64,000 nt of DNA from Termitomyces sp. T153 (Eukaryota; Basidiomycota; Agaricomycetes; Agaricales; Lyophyllaceae), in contig JACKQL020000054.1 of the NCBI GenBank assembly GCA_018296165.2, positions 288,856 to 352,855 of the forward strand, written 5' to 3'. Under the pieces are notes generated by a model. The model searched no databases, was not told the DNA's origin, and saw nothing but the letters and a program-made list of their open reading frames with translations. Position 1 is the stretch's first letter. Every line of letters starts with the position of its first letter. The position numbers and the translations under genes are program-made. Below are positions 34,294-47,060 of this stretch, in pieces.

Positions 34294-36055
34294 AAGCATT
34301 GTTTGTCACTGAGCACTTGATAACCGCATGTCCCCACTTGACATCTGAAAGGGCTTATATATACCCTGCGCCGTCGGAGAGATATACAAAACAGGAGAGG
34401 AAGCTCTACCTCGTGAAGGTCCAGGCACAAGACTTGAGTAGTATGTCTACTGGCAGAGTCTTAATTCTTCAAGACTATGATTCCCAAGCTGTGTATCGCA
34501 GAGAACAGTGCGCCAGCAGTCATCGTTCCTTGAAAATGCTTGTTACCAAAAGAAGTAAAGGTGGCGGGATCGGAGTTCGGCATCTTCGGCAAAAGAATAA
34601 AAAGGTTCAAACCACGAGATATAAGGTTCAGCTCGCTTTTATAAAGCTCAACGTAGTAAAATACGCTGTTCATCTAATTCCACCCATGATCGTAGGGCTT
34701 GCTTGCTTTTCCTCTTTCTCCCTCCATGATACCTCGTCTGTCTGACATTTTATCTTCTCTTTGATCATCAAGCTTGAGCTCAAACCATTTGAAGTTGATG
34801 GTCATACCAAGGTTTCTTTGAACTATATCTGTCAAGAGTTCCTGAGAATTGCTCTCTCATATAACTTGTTCTTATGGATGATGCGATTTTCATATGCATA
34901 TCACCTTACTCGCCATATCAAAAGGCTCTTCTACCATGATTGGGGTGAGCAACGACTATAGCTGCCTCCATATCCTCCATGTTTATGATTGAATGTTTTC
35001 TCGATGACTACTCGTAAAATTGGCCTATTATCACGTGTGGTTCATAGCCAGAAACTGTCCAATTAGAACATTCTCACAATAGTACAATACCCACTCAACA
35101 CCTACCTTGCTCATAGTATCGCTGTGCTCGTTTCAGATCAAGACTGAAATTCATCACAGGTTGTCTTCCTGATCCATTCCAACTGAGGAACTCCTGTTCT
35201 GTGAGGAATTGCAAGTGTACAAGGGCCAGTAAGAGCATCGGACAAAAAGGAACAATGATACCTACGGATACGGCTTTGACCCCATGTACAACAAACTCTC
35301 TGATTTGTGTTCCTCACCAAGCAGCGTTGCTCTAGCCACGACGCTCAGCGCTCAACAATCACTCTACAAATTGTGTGGATGACCGGAAAGGAGAGTACAC
35401 TGGGCCGGGCGCTTCTCAAACCATCCTGTATGTATTTCGATATTCACCCCTTAGTACATTAGTCGACCAAGCATTGTTTTCCTCAGCACTCACATGCTTC
35501 TCTTCATGCATCAAGAAATACTTGATTGTTGAAGGCATAGGTTCAGAATCTGAACCTTCAAAGGTGTCTTGTTATGTCAGCTGTTGCTCCGCATCTGATA
35601 TGTCAACTTTAACAACAATGCCAAGGTATGAATCCTATCGCAGAGGAATCTACACTCTACTCTATCGCGGCCGGGTCTATAAAAATATGCTCTACGATTA
35701 CCTGGAGCGATCAAAGGTGATCAAGTGTTTTTGAAACATCTTGCGTTTTCATATAATGCGCTCGTAATTGTTCCATTCTGGTTTGTTTCTTCCATGGTAT
35801 CGTCACACGGTTTTCCAATGTTTGTCTTCTGACGGCTCACTTTGTCGAAGATTGCTATCTATTCGTTTCTATAGTCTCACTACTAGGTTTCGAGTCGTAT
35901 GCTTTGCGTTGATCATGATTTTATTATTGGCTCCAATGCAATGAGGACACGTTCATGGCCGGAACCAAATGTTGATTGGAGTGATTGAGTGAAGAGAGAA
36001 CTAGGACTATAATACACGTGAACAGGAACAGACTCGAGCAATGAGAAAGAGATTT
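34294..36055. other. 1.76-kb stretch with no supported gene
   Basis: The longest frames (34299-34745 and 35375-35734, both plus) show no domain and no plausible splicing partners. CpG content is normal, so it does not look like the depleted transposon blocks. Confidence 0.4.
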
Positions 36056-37543
36056 TTATTGTACATGTTTGGAGATCGCCTTTCTTGCCTCAGCTCCTTC
36101 TTCCGGTGTCGCAAGGACAAAGTCCTTCTTCAGATAAACATGCGGCTTCCTTTGAACAAATCCACGAGCTATTGTCTTATCTTCGTCGGTGACAATTTCG
36201 GGTTTCTGTTAACCACATGTGAGAAACTCAAGTGAGTGAAGTAGCGTCTGTTGATGATCTACCATGATCAATGACGTCCGGACGCCAAAGACAGCGTCGC
36301 TAGTCAAGTAAGGATCGCCTTCGAAATACAGGGCTGTGGTGAGCTTCTCAAATCCGGGGGCCTACATACCCATCATTAGCCGGTGTTGAATTTGATACAG
36401 GCGAGAAGGGACAGACTTCAAGCACCATATGTAGATGAGCAGGCCGATATACATGGCGCCCTAATCGCTTTAGCAAACCTCCAATGGGGCCATCACTGGG
36501 CACAGGATATGGAGAAGGCCTAGAAGGGTCCACGAAATGAGGAGACAGTAGCAAGAAGAAATAAGCTTCTTTGACTTACATGACCGCACGGAAGGAATAA
36601 GAGCCATCTTCAGCAGATATCAAACGCCCACGACAATCAGGTTTGTCACGATTAGTATACTATACCTGCAGTATGAACGAACTACAACCCCGATGGAAAC
36701 ACACGACCTACCTGAACATCGTAGAGACCGTTAGCATCCGCTTCCCATGTATCAATTACGGCCCCTGCAATGGGATTTCCTCTCGTGTCCAATACCCGAC
36801 CTTCAACGAACATGTAATCACCCTTTCCTTCGGATGCTATAGTTTCACCGTTCGCGACTAAGGGAAGTCAGCACGCAATGCATCTATGAAAATAGAGTAA
36901 CATACTATGCTCTGCGTCCTCTGTGAAGAAGGGACCAAGTACGGTAGATTCCGTAGCTGTCGGCGGCTTCGCGTTATTGATTGCGTCGATGAGTGTCGAT
37001 ACTCCCAGCACATCAGATAGAAGTATGAATTCTATGGGCAGGATCTCTCAATACTAAAATTACAGCAGTTATGATGACATTATATACCTTGCCGGATATC
37101 GCTACACATCTGCCCCGTATGCGTTAAAAATTGGATCGCAGACCTTGAATGTCGTTCGGACGATCCAATAACAAATTGAACAGTTAGACATACATCCACT
37201 CTTCGTTTGTAATAGATGTTTCGCGGATGAACGTGTGTAGATGGTTGATCTGTGCGTTCATGAGTGCGTGTCTCGAAATTCAATCGCTGATACTACTTAC
37301 GAGACCTCTGAAGATAAATTTCATCCTTTCATCAGTACCTATTCAGCCACCGTAAGCATACGATCTGGTGGTAGTGGCAAATTATAGGATCCACCGACAA
37401 TTTGAGTTGATAGCATGAACATTGCTTGTGATCGAGTCCGCAGACATGTCCATTATCTTGGGCAACTTTGAGAGATCGATACCATGTTGAGCAGCAAGTT
37501 GGTTAGCTTTGAGAGCTGGTTCACTGGCAGAGGCGGTCGACAT
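36056..37543 (-). CDS. Intradiol ring-cleavage dioxygenase, probably hydroxyquinol 1,2-dioxygenase
   Basis: Start ATG at 37543 (MSTASASEPALKANQLAAQ), stop TAA at 36056, about eight short introns, roughly 300 residues as usual for the family. The N-terminal dioxygenase domain reads RETSITNEEWM, then AIQFLTHTGQMCSDIRQ and FILLSDVLGVSTLIDAIN. The catalytic domain reads ATESTVLGPFFTEDAEH, EGRVLDTRGNPIAGAVIDTW, EADANGLYDVQ, PDCRGRLISAEDGSYSFRAV, YPVPSDGPIGGLLKRLGRH and YRPAHLHMVL. The non-heme Fe(III) ligands are visible: two Tyr (NGLYDVQ and SPYPVPSDG) and two His (GRH and AHLH). The enzyme opens an aromatic ring between two hydroxyls. The divergent neighbour, a maleylacetate reductase, makes hydroxyquinol the likely substrate over catechol. 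No signal peptide is seen, so it should be cytosolic. Confidence 0.9.
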
Positions 37544-38108
37544 AGTGGGAGAAGTATCGCGAATTCACCAATCAGTGTGGGATAGTATTTATATAACGGT
37601 CGGAGGAACGTGAGTAACGTTGGAGTATACACAACCTCAGTGGTATACACGGAGGACTCGGAAATGCATATGTCGTATCATGATATACATACTCATTGGG
37701 AATGGATGAATTGGTCATCCACGCCTCCTGACCAGTACAGGGGTAATTAAGTAAGCGGTAATATAAATAAACCAATTGGCGCATTGTGTAGTTTTTACTA
37801 GCTGAAAGACAACCACACTTTATCTTCCGCAAAAGTTCAGCTTCTAGAAATTGCTTCATTCGCGCTGATGCATGATGTTTCGAATTTTCATCGTACTTGG
37901 GTCTGTAAAACCCCACACAATCTCAATTGACCTTGAGTACTCCCAATTCGAGTATTTGTTCTCGCACGATCTTCTTCTTGACTTACTATGACCAATAATT
38001 CAAATCATCTCGGAGCTCCTGAGATCCCCTGTATACCTCTATAAAAAACATCGTTGCTGATTGAAGGTTTCTCAGCTCTCCGTCAACGGACTTGGCAATT
38101 TCTTCCCG
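37544..38108. promoter_or_regulatory. Shared divergent promoter of the hydroxyquinol gene pair
   Basis: 565 bp separate the two start codons. Toward the dioxygenase, TATATAAATA is on the minus strand at about 37587-37596, with a CCAAT on the plus strand at about 37567. Toward the reductase, TATAAAAA is at 38041-38048, 61 bases before the ATG, and a CCAAT is at about 37992. Such a layout suits co-regulation by the aromatic substrate, but no specific operator is recognised. Confidence 0.6.
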
Positions 38109-39285
38109 ATGCCCCAGCCTTTCGTCTACAATGTCCTCCCTTCACGCGTCATCTTTGGGACGGGAACCATAGCCCAAGTTGCGCGCGAGGTTGCGAACTT
38201 GAAATGCAGCAGAGCTCTCGTCCTCACCACTCCTCAACAAGTGGAACAAGGGCAAGCCGTGAAAGAACTCCTCGGCGATTTCTGTGTGGGTATCTACACA
38301 AAAGCAACAATGCATACACCTACGGATGTTACTGATGACGCTGTGCGTACTGCCGAAGAACTCCGAGCAGACTGTGTTGTTGCCGTGGGTGGTGGTTCCA
38401 CGATCGGCTTAGGGAAAGCGATTGCTCTGCGGACTGATCTCCCGCAGATCGTGATACCTACAACATACGCCGGCTCCGAGGTATGCATATTTCTATCTGT
38501 TCTCAAATCTCGTATCAATGCATATCTGCGTAGGCAACACCAATCATTGGTCAAACAGAGAAAGGCATCAAGACAACGCAAAAGACACTTAAAGTCCTTC
38601 CAGAGGTCATCATTTACGATGTCAATCTCACTCTAAGCCTTCCTCCGAAGATGTCCGTGACGTCAGGGATCAACGCTATTGCACATGCCGTTGAGGCTCT
38701 GTACTCGAAAGAAGCCAATCCGATCATGGATCTACTCGCGCAGGAGGGGATCAAGAGTGTCGCTAGCGCACTGCCCACAATCATACACGCGAAAGATTCT
38801 GAATCGGTATCACAAGCGAGGAACACTGCGCTTTACGGCGCTTGGGCCTGCGGCGCTTGTTTAGGTGCTGTTGGGATGTCGTTACACCATAAGCTCTGCC
38901 ATACACTTGGTATGTACGCGCTGGCTCATCGAATTTTCGCATGATTGATGCGCGAAATGCAGGTGGGAGTTTCAATCTCCCTCACGCTGAGACTCATACT
39001 GTCATGCTTCCCCATGTCATCGCCTACAACGCTCCATTTGCGGTCGACGCAATTGCGAAGATTGCTTCAAGCCTTGGCGTAACCAATGCGGCCCAGGGAG
39101 TATACGACCTTGCGAAGGGACTCGGGGCTCCTTACTCCCTCAGGGAGCTCGGTATGAAAGAGGAAGACTTGGAGAGGGCAGCTGGAATCGCAGTCAAGAG
39201 CCCATATTCTAACCCCGCGCCTTTAGAGAAAGAAAGGCTTTTGAAATTATTAAGGGATGCCTGGGTTGGGGATCGACCGGAGTGA
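38109..39285 (+). CDS. Maleylacetate reductase
   Basis: Three exons (38109-38480, 38534-38909, 38963-39285) give 356 residues, normal for the family. It is an iron-containing alcohol dehydrogenase-type protein: FGTGTIAQVAREVANL and VVAVGGGSTIGLGKAIAL bind the nicotinamide cofactor. TSGINAIAHAVEALYS and MSLHHKLCHTLGGSFNLPHA carry the conserved His residues. SVTSGINAIAHAVE and LPHAETHTVMLPHVIAYN are typical of maleylacetate reductases. It reduces maleylacetate to 3-oxoadipate with NAD(P)H, the step after hydroxyquinol ring opening by the divergent dioxygenase. The start MPQPFVYNVLPSR is preferred because upstream in-frame codons are non-ATG. Confidence 0.92.
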
Positions 39286-39375
39286 CTTTACTATCTGAGT
39301 AACAAAAGCCCACAGTTATTTGCTACCAATACAACAATTAGGCTACCGAAGCAAACTCAGAGAACCTAATCAGTT

Positions 39376-40311
39376 TTAGATTCTAAAAAGTTTTCCAAGG
39401 AACCCAGCTGGTTGTTTTCCCACTTGGTCTAGAATTTCACCCTCATAATGCACGTTGACGCTCCCATTCCGCGCATCGATGACGACTTCATCGCCTTGCC
39501 ATTCCTGTCCTTCCATAATCGCAGAATAATCCCCAATAAAGCATCTATGCATCCTCTCGATATCACTGAATGTAGTTAGATGCATCGACACTTCAGGTGA
39601 GAACTTCGTTCTACCGTGCGATTGTCTTATCGAGAGAAGGCCATTGAAAGGGCGAGGAAGAAAAATGGCGACAGCTCCGTTAGAAGCGTCTACGTTTAGA
39701 TAGAACGGCAACCTCGGTGCGTGTGGCGCGTGCTGGTCAACATTAGATCGATATATTCGATATTCGAGACAGAGCATACCAGTGTTACCCTGATGGGACC
39801 ATTGATTGCCCTGGTACATATCGTCGATCGTTTCTTGGATATTGCTTCATCTCTCACGGTAAATGGGGCGAGAGTGATGTCAGCGTCAATCGATCCGTTG
39901 CTCGACTTGATGTACAGGTTCCTCCTGGTTTCTTCTGTCTCATCAGGCAACAGAGGAGGAAGGAATATGCTTGGTATTAACAAGGAAGGGTCTAATAACC
40001 AAGCACCCCTCACAGAGGTATTGTTCCGGGAGATGGATATGTAGTTGCTTGGTTGCATGGCAGTTTGCGTGGCAGTTTGCCTCGCAGGCACCAGGGAGTC
40101 CGGCGATGTTGCACGTAGAATCGGCGCATCAGGAACCAGTGCTGTGTAGGTGGGAGGCGGATCGTCCTGTGATTCCTTCCCTCCAATGAGAAATGATCAA
40201 GAAAGAATGCCTGTTCACGATACTCACATACACAGATGGGGCGACCGCTGCGGTAGATCTTTTGCGTTTACCATCTTCTGAGGGCAGAATGATCATGCCG
40301 ACTGTTCTCAT
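39376..40311 (-). CDS. DUF7330 domain protein of unknown function
   Basis: Start ATG at 40311 (MRTVGMIILPSEDGKRKR), stop TAA at 39376, with introns at about 40170-40230 and 39700-39785. A Pro-rich leader (DDPPPTYTALVPDAP) is followed by the repetitive beta-rich pattern of the fungal DUF7330 family. Its recurring SSNGSI-type motifs are IKSSNGSIDADITLAPF, RAINGPIRVTL, DASNGAVAIFLPRPFNGLL and DARNGSVNVHYEGE. A WEGDEV-like WQGDEVVID is near the end. Function is unknown. It converges on the 3' end of the maleylacetate reductase gene only about 90 bases away, but nothing ties it to that pathway. Confidence 0.8.
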
Positions 40312-40593
40312 TTAATCCAGTGGAGTTGGAGCGATTATAGGTAACTGGGGCCCTTACCTGAGCTTCGCTAGTTGATATAGGCTAATCACAAGATCCTTAT
40401 CCCAGATCATCTGCTGTGACTAAGTAAGTAAGGGTATGTATGTACTGGTTGTGGAATTTAGCACCCGGGAACAGCCCAGAAGTTTAGGCGCGCAGCCATG
40501 GACCTGGAACCGTCGTCGTGGTTGCTTACAAAGACGACAAAATCTTTTCAGGTGACCATCACGACCACTGCGGCAGGACGGGGTCATGTTTCG

Positions 40594-41374
40594 ATGTTGT
40601 GCCGAGCACAACGAGTCTCATCGTTTCCATTACGTCCAGTCCGTTACATCGGACATCCTTCTTCATTGCGAAGGGCCCACACACGCGGCCAGAATCTTTC
40701 TACTCGCTACCAAAGATTAGAAAAATCACTTCGAGAAAAGGAAGGACTAGCACAGAATATCGAACACTTGGTGAAATACCCAAATGTCGGTGGGACGGTT
40801 ACCAACACTCCTCAGAAACGCGTAGAGATTTTCCATGGTTTCGAAATACCCAAAGAGCCTAGACCGCCGCAAGATGATGGTATGTAACTCAGCGTCCTTT
40901 ATATATGTATATATATTCATGGTCGCGTATTCAGAATGCTGCATGTCGAACTGTGCTGTTTGTGTTTACGACCTGTACGAGGAATCGTTGAATGAATACC
41001 GCAAGTCTATCGCAGATTTGCGTACCACACTCTCTACTCGTAACATACCCGAGGAGGAATGGCCTCAAAACGTGCGCTCGGCAACAACTCTGACTACGTC
41101 TGGGGATAGGAAGAAAGCAGTACTGAATGCATTTGAAGAATTGGAGCAGGCGTTGGCGAAGAAGCACCGGGCAGCGGAGGCAAATATTTCTGCAGGTCAT
41201 TAGTCGTGTACCACGTATCGCTTTAGAGACGTCTAACGACTCTGGAATGCAGAGCCGTCTGGTGAAGCCCAAGACCAGACAAATGCGTCCCACCGACGAA
41301 CTCGCAGAACGAGTTGGAAGACTGTTACGAATTTGTACGAGAGTCTTCAATGGATTCTATTTAGCCATCGTTAA
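40594..41374 (+). CDS. Mitochondrial oxidoreductase-like domain protein (OXLD1-like)
   Basis: Exons 40594-40879, 40935-41195 and 41253-41374. The N-terminus (MLCRAQRVSSFPLRPVRYIG) is rich in Arg and Ser without acids, as in mitochondrial presequences. The core is PKEPRPPQDDECCMSNCAVC followed by VYDLYEESLNEYR, the conserved Cys-rich motif of the oxidoreductase-like family. The last intron (57 bp) has a perfect CTAAC branch site. Splicing it gives an end VTNLYESLQWILFSHR, which looks like a genuine C-terminus. Without it the protein would stop at 41203. Biochemical role is poorly defined. The gene lies head to tail with nothing obviously related. Confidence 0.75.
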
Positions 41375-41962
41375 GCCGAGACTGCAATCGATGCATCTCC
41401 AGTCTACGACAGAAAGGGCGTCACAGATCTGCCTCCTTAAAAAATATCGTACATGTTGGGAATAGGAATCTACAGGGTTGTTACTTTGTCCTGCACACAA
41501 AGTTCATTATATCGCTCATTATCTCTATTTGTACCATCATCTGGCAAACCGTTGCCTTCGCTTGATCTGTCTGGTCACGACAACCAACATTTCCCAACTC
41601 CTACTCCAGTTGCCGAACATGTATCTCCCACCCCGAGTTCTAGTGATTCCTAATTTCAGTGCACAACGTCCGTGAACTTGATTCCCTGCATTCCCAATAC
41701 GGGTCAATATTCTTTTGGGTAAGTCGGATTCAACCCGAAATCAATTTTAGAATTTTCTCGACCACATTATAAACTCAGCTATACCGGTCCGCCGCAGTCA
41801 CCACTGTAATTTAGTAATTTCCGATGTCTAACCTAAGCCCGGGAGTACATGTATTCTGGTTATTCCGTTTATAATCCCCTTACATATCCAGCATGATAAC
41901 CGAGTTCGGTTCTAGTGATTTGATGTAATGAACCAAGAATTAGAATCGCTGGTCAGAGGCCT
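41375..41962. other. Intergenic between convergent genes
   Basis: No gene seen. It contains the 3' flanks of the oxidoreductase-like and F-box/LRR genes. Confidence 0.4.
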
Positions 41963-43491
41963 CTAACACTCGGAACCAGACTGGTTTCTGCCCATCTTGA
42001 GTTCCTTTAAACAAGGAAGTGCCGCCCGTATCTGTTGTCTGTACTCTTGAAGATCTCCGAAGGCATCATTGGAAGGTTCGGCGGTTAATTGTCGTAATTT
42101 CCATCCATTGAGAGCAGGATATACCTTCAACAAATGAGCCCAGTACACAGAAGTCAAAAAGATGCGTTTAACTGACCAACAAGTCAGACCATACTCCTCC
42201 ATCAGAGGTACTTGAGCTAAGTTTGTCGAACTCAAGAACTAGAATTTCCAAGGAAGGTAGCTCTGATGCCAGGAGTGACAAAAGATGCGGGCTGAGCACA
42301 TCAATGGACATTTGCAATTCTAAGAGGCCGTCCTGCTCGGAGAATGTTTGTGCAATTTCTTTGACATCCTCGTAAGACAACATGTTAACTGAAAGTTTGA
42401 GCGATAACAAAGAGTGCCGAAATTGACCCAAGTACGAAGTAGTTTGGACAATGTCAGGATAAAGTTCTATGTCCAGATCTAAAACTTGTAGCTTTGGAAG
42501 TTTGACCTGTAGAAACTCCTGAGCATACCACTGATCGGCTGTGGGATACATTGAATACTGAATGGGTCCCTTGGCGTGCAGGGAAAGTTCCAGAAGGTGT
42601 TCTGAGTGCAGACGCAGGATGTGGGTCACGCCCGCGCTGTCCGATTGCCGGATGCTCACAAATGGATGCCATAGACCGAATGTCTCGAGTTGAGGATAGT
42701 GCCGCAGGTTTGATAGAAAGGAAGGAATGTCAAATATATAGAGACTCCGCAGGGTGGAGAGATGTAAAATGCGCAAGGTGGCGTGATGGTTGTTAACGAA
42801 AGGAGCAAGAACATTATCAAGAATGGATTTATGGTCCGTGGAGCAGTAAGCATGCGAAAGGACGATGTCTAGCCTTTCAAGCATGGGAAAAACAATTGTA
42901 GGCGATAAAGATTGGTAGCCCTCCAGCATGATGTCCAGAATCAGATTCCGCAATTCTTTGAACGAGGCAAATGTAGGTGCAATGAAAGGCATAGAAATCC
43001 TCAGTTCCCGGCAGTCGCTATTCCCTCGGGAGTGAAGTTCTAAGGAGTCAAGTCTTGAAAGGCCGTTGAAAACGCGTAATATTTGATCTTGTGTTATGAC
43101 TTCCTGAAATTCCCTCTTTCGATTTCTGAAAACCTTAAGGAGTCGGCTGTGTCTGCCTGGTACCTTTTGGCTTTGGAACCGACATATGGTTTGAGACAAG
43201 ACATGTGGCGAAAGCCCTAGACGACGGACATGTTGTGATGCAATGGGCGACCTGTCAAAATTGAGTGGTATGCCTGAATTAAACTTTAATAACCTACACT
43301 AAAACGGCAAGGGCCTTGAGAACATCATTAGGGGTGCTGAAGACAACCGCACGATATTTCTCCTTCATAGCAATTTCGAACATTGCGTGGTTGACAGAGT
43401 ACAGTGTCTTGACAAATCTAGCAGATAGAAAGCTGGCTATCCGATTCCATATCTCGAAGGGAAGGTTAATGAACATGGATGGGAAGAGCAA
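41963..43491 (-). CDS. F-box/LRR-like protein
   Basis: Start ATG at 43491 (MLFPSMFINLPFEIWNRIAS), with a second ATG at 43476 just before the F-box-like helix INLPFEIWNRIASFLSAR. An intron at about 43200-43295 leads to a long exon with leucine-rich repeats (LSRLDSLELHSRG, LRILHLSTLRSLYIF, LPKLQVLDLDIEL, LPSLEILVLEFDKL). A last exon follows intron 42120-42180 and ends at 41963. Agaricomycetes carry hundreds of such proteins, thought to present substrates to SCF ubiquitin ligases. The target here is unknown. Confidence 0.75.
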
Positions 43492-43744
43492 GGCAAGACA
43501 TCATGCATCATAGCTATATCAAAACGAATCCACCCCAATCATACATGATTCTTGGATATCACCGAGAAAAGCGGTTCCTTTTAGTCCCTTTCGCGCAGTT
43601 CCTTTCTCGCAAAAAGTTCTCCGTGGAATTCGGAGTGGATCTGTCGCATCGACGATGTCATCATTGGCCATATCACATGAGCATAAAGTACTACATATTC
43701 TACATAGACCAACCTCAAGTTTAACAACGCAACGACATACACAT

Positions 43745-44440
43745 TTAGAAGGTGGATGGGCGGTGAGCAACAAACGTTGAACGAGCCTTGGAGACACGGT
43801 GAGGGAGGGGGAACTTGAGCTTGGGGACCAGAAGCTGCTTGATATAAGGGCGGCGGACGTCTTCCGTTTTCTCAATCTCCACAACGCGGAGGATCTATTT
43901 GTTGATGAGTATACCGTATATATCAAGTAAAGCACAGGTCAAACTCACGTGGATTGACCGGAAACGGGCGCGGTGACGGGCAGCCATATCCTGGTAGAGG
44001 CTCTTGACAGCATCAGCCCGGGAAAGCTCACGGAACTCCTTGTACATGTTGTGGGTTCCAGAGCGTGAATCATAACGAAGCCAGATGCCGAAGTTCTTGA
44101 CCTTCAAAGGCTTCTTTTCGTGGATCTAGAAAAGGTCACATAGACCGGTCAGTAATCCCGCTCCGCCTGCCTCTTGAGGGCTGCAAGGGACATATGATAC
44201 ACACAACGTTGACACCAATGATTTCACCACTGGCTTTCTTGACTTTTTTAAGCTGCCTAGAGGGCTATCAGATCAGAGCGGAGGTAACACGGTCATAGCT
44301 ACGCACCTAAGGAAATACCAGAAGCGCGACTTGGCGACGACCTCGTTGGGCGCGAAAATGCGCATACGGTAGATTTTGGGAGTGGGCTCAGACTCCGTGG
44401 GGAGATGGCGTCCGACGACTTGGTATTCTTGAAGGCCCAT
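43745..44440 (-). CDS. RPL20: 60S ribosomal protein eL20 (L18a)
   Basis: Four exons. It begins [20 protein letters not shown] and continues [71 protein letters not shown] and [20 protein letters not shown]. It ends HRPSTF at 43745. Near-complete agreement with eukaryotic eL20, a component of the large cytosolic ribosomal subunit. Many homologues start with MA plus a few residues; no upstream exon fits better here than the ATG at 44440. A 5' UTR intron is possible. Confidence 0.92.
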
Positions 44441-45300
44441 TCTAGAGTGAATGTGTGAGATACTGTTCAACTTGAATACGGCCCATCCACAAGTCCAGCA
44501 TTGCATCCATCCTCTATCCAACAAGATTTCAATCCAAAATCATTTGCAATGATGTCTTCTGCATCGCGAAGGACCAGAACAACAATAAAGAGACACTCAC
44601 ATGGTCGAGTGTCGTTGTCTTGAGGCTGTCGGTGCGGGTGTCCCTGCGTGGGGTTGCAAAATTCGGTCTATTTGCTCTTGTTACGATCACACTGGTTCGG
44701 CATGACGGTAGCAGGCGGACCACAACAGATGTAAATCACCTTCGAACTTGAAGTCAAGTTTGAACCTGGGCCAATTCAACTTTATCATCCCCAGAGTTTG
44801 TCACCTGCCAGACTTGAATGTCTTTGTTCTGCAATAGGCACGATGCATCCATCGTCGTCTAGGCGTTTTCAAATTGCAAGCAATTGTGCAACCATGGGTG
44901 TCGATCACTGTGAACAGTATTTATGGTAACGAACATATTTTTCTCGACGGGCAGGTTACAATCACTGATCTCGTCGCTCCTGGTTGAGACATACTGTTGC
45001 AGGACAGAAATATCATGAAACTATATCGCTAGCCTGCTACCGGCGTGCCTGAGTTAGAATATATCAGACTTGAAGCTTGACAACTATGTAGCATATAACT
45101 GTTTATTCTCAGTCAAAAGCCGCGCCCTCTGACTCTCTTTCTTCTCAGGAGGTCTCGTCACGGTGTCTTTTTTGTTCTCTTTGCTTTTCCTTAAGCCTCC
45201 GGAAATTTACTCTAACCAAGATTAATTCATTTCCAAACGCCAGGTACATCGACCGCTGGCAACATAATCTTATTGCAGTCTTTTGCATAGTGCGTCGGTA
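44441..45300. promoter_or_regulatory. Divergent promoter region of RPL20 and the 7TM gene
   Basis: 860 bp between two divergent starts, with normal CpG and no gene. No specific operator recognised. Confidence 0.4.
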
Positions 45301-46848
45301 ATGGACAGGCGTAAGCACGTTTTCTCCATTTTCGCAACAATCAAGCTGACCTGTTGTTGATGTGCCACTTGTCTATCGTAGAATCCAGCAATGGAACAGA
45401 TAACCGAGGTGTCCAAGCTTTCGTTGCGTTACAAATCCTTGGCGCTGTCCTGTTCGTTATGATAACGACCACGGCTTTCGTAGCGCAGCGCCGTGGTGGA
45501 AGCCGTCATCCAATCTTTTTTAGTTTCTGTTTTTCTTGGATCGTTTTCTGTGCCTCGTACGCGTTGTCGACCTTTGCTGGTCAGCAAGAGAGACCAGATC
45601 ACAGCATGTGCACTGTGCATGCTGCCCTTGTATATGCTGCCCCGCCTCTGTATGTCACATTATCTACTCGCTCATGCCGTCCCTGATGACAATGACATTA
45701 ACTAGAGCGGGGTCTACAACTGTTTCCCTTGTCACTCATGTAAGGACGATAAGTTACTTTCACCATCCTACGTATTCCTGATCCCGTCCAGTTGTTGCTC
45801 AATGTCCATCTGGCCCTTTACAAAACTGCAAAGAAAAGGGGGTCACTTTTTGTCTCAATAGCGGTCAGTTCAATGACCTTGGGCGAATATCATTCTTTAC
45901 ACTACGAATGCGTAACTCGTATTCACACCCTGGATTATCTGGATTTCCATAGTCATTGGCGTTTTGTTCGTAAGTTTCAAGTACCCTATCGCATCCGTGC
46001 GATGTTTAACTCTGAATTAAAGTTTGGGTTTCACTATCCTGACCTTGTGCAATTCTCGTCAAATCGAACCTATTGTATCTTAATCAACACATCATTGTCA
46101 GTTTTCTGCCAGTAGATGTTGAGTCCATAATGCTGATATTCCTGTAAGGCCCAATTTGTTATCGAGCTGGACAACCTTGTTTTTCGCCATTCTGATTGTT
46201 GAAGAAAGTAAATAGGATATCATTGTCCTTTTGATATATCAGTATCTGACTGACCTATGTGTTTAAAGTTGTCATTGGTGTTTTGCTTTATCGAAATAGG
46301 GATTTGTTGCGTGGATACAATCAATCAGCCACTATGACTATGCGAGTCATGGTTCTTACTATTTTCGCTATAAGTGGAATCGCGTACGTTCGATGTTTTT
46401 GCTCTTGGATGATCAATTGTCGCTGAATTCAATGATAGCGTTGCCTTTGTCTTTACTGTAACAGAGAAACTCGGGATCCAGTTTGATCTCCTTATTGGTG
46501 TAAGTGAGTGAAGCTAGTTTTTGAACCTAATCAAACTATTTATCATTCCACTTGTAGCGCCATGCGCTACGGCGGTCATCTTTGGTACCCAAAAAGTTTC
46601 TACTCCCAGAACCGGAATTGCTTCAATCTCTTATAAATCCTTGTTGGCACAGGACCTTCTTCAAGTTTGGTTTTTTTTGGAAGAAGTCCGAAGACTTTCC
46701 ACGAACAATCGAAAATCACACGGATATCTTGTCGACTAGGCTGTCTTCTTTTTCGATACCTGAAACTGAGTCGCGTGGTATGTCCCATGCTGCTCAAATA
46801 GTTCCAGCTCGTTATCTTGTGTCTACCCGCAATGCAACTGCGTTCTAG
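45301..46848 (+). CDS. Orphan 7TM membrane protein (agaricomycete family)
   Basis: Start ATG at 45301 with a tiny first exon (MDR), intron 45311-45381, then SSNGTDNRGVQAFVALQILG. Hydrophobic segments follow: ALQILGAVLFVMITTTAFV, FSFCFSWIVFCASYALSTFA, HAALVYAAPPLAGSTTVSLV, a loop with NVHLALYKTAKKRGS, FGFHYPDLVQFSSNRTYCIL, and later IPLVAPCATAVIFGTQK. The conserved FAGQQ..P and NRTYC positions match a large basidiomycete GPCR-like family. The C-terminal tail ends at 46848 after an intron at 46596-46652. Middle exon borders are approximate. Ligand and coupling are unknown. A truncated relative lies at 56335. Confidence 0.7.
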
Positions 46849-47060
46849 ACCTTCACTCTCTGCTCGGTGTAGCACCTGGACGACATTATACTATCTACTT
46901 GTATTACAGCACTCTTTAGTTCCTACTTACATTTAGAAGCCGAGATATATAGTATTAATATGATGTTCCCTGTCGAATTGTACTTGACATTCAAATAACT
47001 TATTCTGGATCTTGATTTCTATATGTAGCTGTCACAATCATGTGTCACTGTGAGTGACCG

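Noticed and set aside
34299..35734. Two plus-strand frames of about 120-150 codons
   Set aside because: No domain recognised and no convincing introns. Left as unassigned rather than called genes.
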